From: Bacteroidota bacterium
GTDB taxonomy: Bacteria; Bacteroidota; Ignavibacteria; UBA10030; SZUA-254
Assembly (NCBI GenBank): GCA_020056225.1
Contig: JAGVIE010000006.1
Span: 79,085 to 143,084, forward strand
Direction: 5' to 3'
Length of the DNA stretch: 64,000 bases
Shown: positions 63,417 through 64,000 of the stretch, piece by piece
Layout of the letters: each line of letters starts with the position of its first letter
How positions within the stretch are numbered: position 1 is the first letter of the stretch
Notes under the pieces: generated by a model
What the model saw: only the letters and a program-made list of their open reading frames with translations
Told to the model about the DNA's origin: nothing
Databases searched by the model: none
Translations under genes and position numbers: made by a program

Positions 63417-64000
63417 ATGAAAATTAAAGCATCCATTATCCTATTCCTTGCATTTACTGCAAATTCATTTGCACAGTCCATAAATTCGGACAATCAAACA
63501 TTGCAGATTGACATTTCATCAATAAAGGAACTTAATAATATTAAAGTGTTATATGATATTCCCAATCTTTTGCACCCAACTATATATTATAGAAATGACA
63601 CAATCGATATTTCAAAATATGTAATAATTACTCCTAGAAACCGTTATATCCTTGGTGAAACTGAGAATCATCCCGAAAATTATATTCATTCAAAAAAAGT
63701 TGTAAATATTAATAACCATATAAGTTATAATGGTTACATAATTTGTCTTTCCGACGAAGTTTATGGTAAAGACGTTTTAATATGGAAAAAGAAAAATCAA
63801 GGATATTCTTTAATTGCAATCTATCCAAGCGAAATAGGCATTTGTTTGTATTGCAGCCCTGATTTCTATACATCCAATGTAGATACATTCTCAATTGGGT
63901 CCATTGATCTTCCCCCTAATTTTCGGACAGAGAGAAAAGCCAGTATATTAGAGAAAAGGAGAAGTCCGAAATGGAAGCAGAACAAGTCAGAAGAAGAAGA
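63417..64000 (+). CDS. Secreted protein of unknown function, cut by window end
   Basis: An ORF missing from the supplied track because it has no stop before the window ends. ATG 63417 opens MKIKASIILFLAFTANSFAQ, a clear signal peptide, then 174 more codons without a stop: YYRNDTIDISKYVIITPRNR, YIICLSDEVYGKDVLIWKKK, LYCSPDFYTS, and a Lys/Arg/Glu-rich end. AT-rich codon use and placement straight after an attC-like site suggest a cassette gene. No family recognised. Confidence 0.75.
   Translation, partial: MKIKASIILFLAFTANSFAQSINSDNQTLQIDISSIKELNNIKVLYDIPNLLHPTIYYRNDTIDISKYVIITPRNRYILGETENHPENYIHSKKVVNINNHISYNGYIICLSDEVYGKDVLIWKKKNQGYSLIAIYPSEIGICLYCSPDFYTSNVDTFSIGSIDLPPNFRTERKASILEKRRSPKWKQNKSEEE

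Overview
The window looks like a chromosomal segment of a member of the Bacteroidota/Chlorobi-Ignavibacteria lineage. The evidence is indirect: three intact secreted proteins and one decayed fragment end in type IX secretion C-terminal sorting domains of the NYPNPFNPST type, respiration uses an alternative complex III (ACIII) gene cluster, and there is a Bacteroidota-type histone H1-like protein. Base composition is moderately AT-rich. I saw no rRNA, tRNA, CRISPR array or phage. No 16S or marker gene other than a partial ychF is present, so the placement is an inference.

Layout. 0-8.4 kb: 5'-truncated ychF, a SufT-like gene, an SDR, a deoxyhypusine-synthase-like gene, a histone H1-like gene, an M19 dipeptidase and a T9SS-sorted protein, followed by two damaged reverse-strand genes (a methyltransferase with an internal TAG, an epimerase lacking its core). 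8.4-13.8 kb: one 1806-residue hybrid histidine kinase. 14.7-29.9 kb: a respiratory superoperon, actA-actB-actC-actDE fusion-actF, a mono-heme cytochrome, sco, cox I-III-IV-II and an 8-TM cytochrome c, then ctaB after an intergenic repeat with a GIY-YIG gene. Many junctions are 4-bp ATGA/GTGA overlaps. Together these would move electrons from menaquinol through ACIII to a haem-copper oxidase.

29.9-36.9 kb is an accessory mosaic: T9SS esterase, type II toxin-antitoxin pair, decayed T9SS tail, a zinc-ribbon gene between two homologous attC-like palindromic repeats, a HEPN-like gene, a GT87-like gene bracketed by 117-bp direct repeats, a lipoprotein, and a duplicated fragment of the neighbouring chalcone-isomerase-like gene. 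37-47.5 kb, mainly reverse strand: lipoprotein rubrerythrin, cydAB (cydB broken by an in-frame TAA), thioredoxin reductase and an atypical thioredoxin, a trans-sulfuration PLP enzyme, a subtilisin-like lipoprotein and a sensor kinase.

47.8-57.2 kb: an apparent zinc-acquisition operon (His/Cys small protein, outer-membrane barrel, ZnuA, ZnuB, no ZnuC), a His-rich NifX-like protein, a second trans-sulfuration enzyme with a decayed third copy further on, an octahaem cytochrome carrying a T9SS tail, TrmO, a methyltransferase and small proteins. 57.3-60.6 kb: a reverse-strand group of secreted or outer-membrane proteins (DUF4382 lipoprotein, beta-barrel, aspartate-rich TSP3-like and Gly-rich proteins). 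60.9-63.2 kb: a frameshifted TonB-dependent receptor. The right end has an attC-like site directly before a secreted-protein ORF that runs off the window and is missing from the supplied ORF track.

The strongest new observations are the attC-like repeats around 32.2-33.0 kb and at 63.3 kb (possible integron-type cassettes), the number of disrupted or fragmentary genes (ICMT-like, epimerase, cydB, TonB receptor, T9SS tail, PLP-enzyme tail, CHI tail), the ActD-ActE fusion, and the T9SS-sorted octahaem cytochrome. All functions are assigned by reading motifs; no database search was run.
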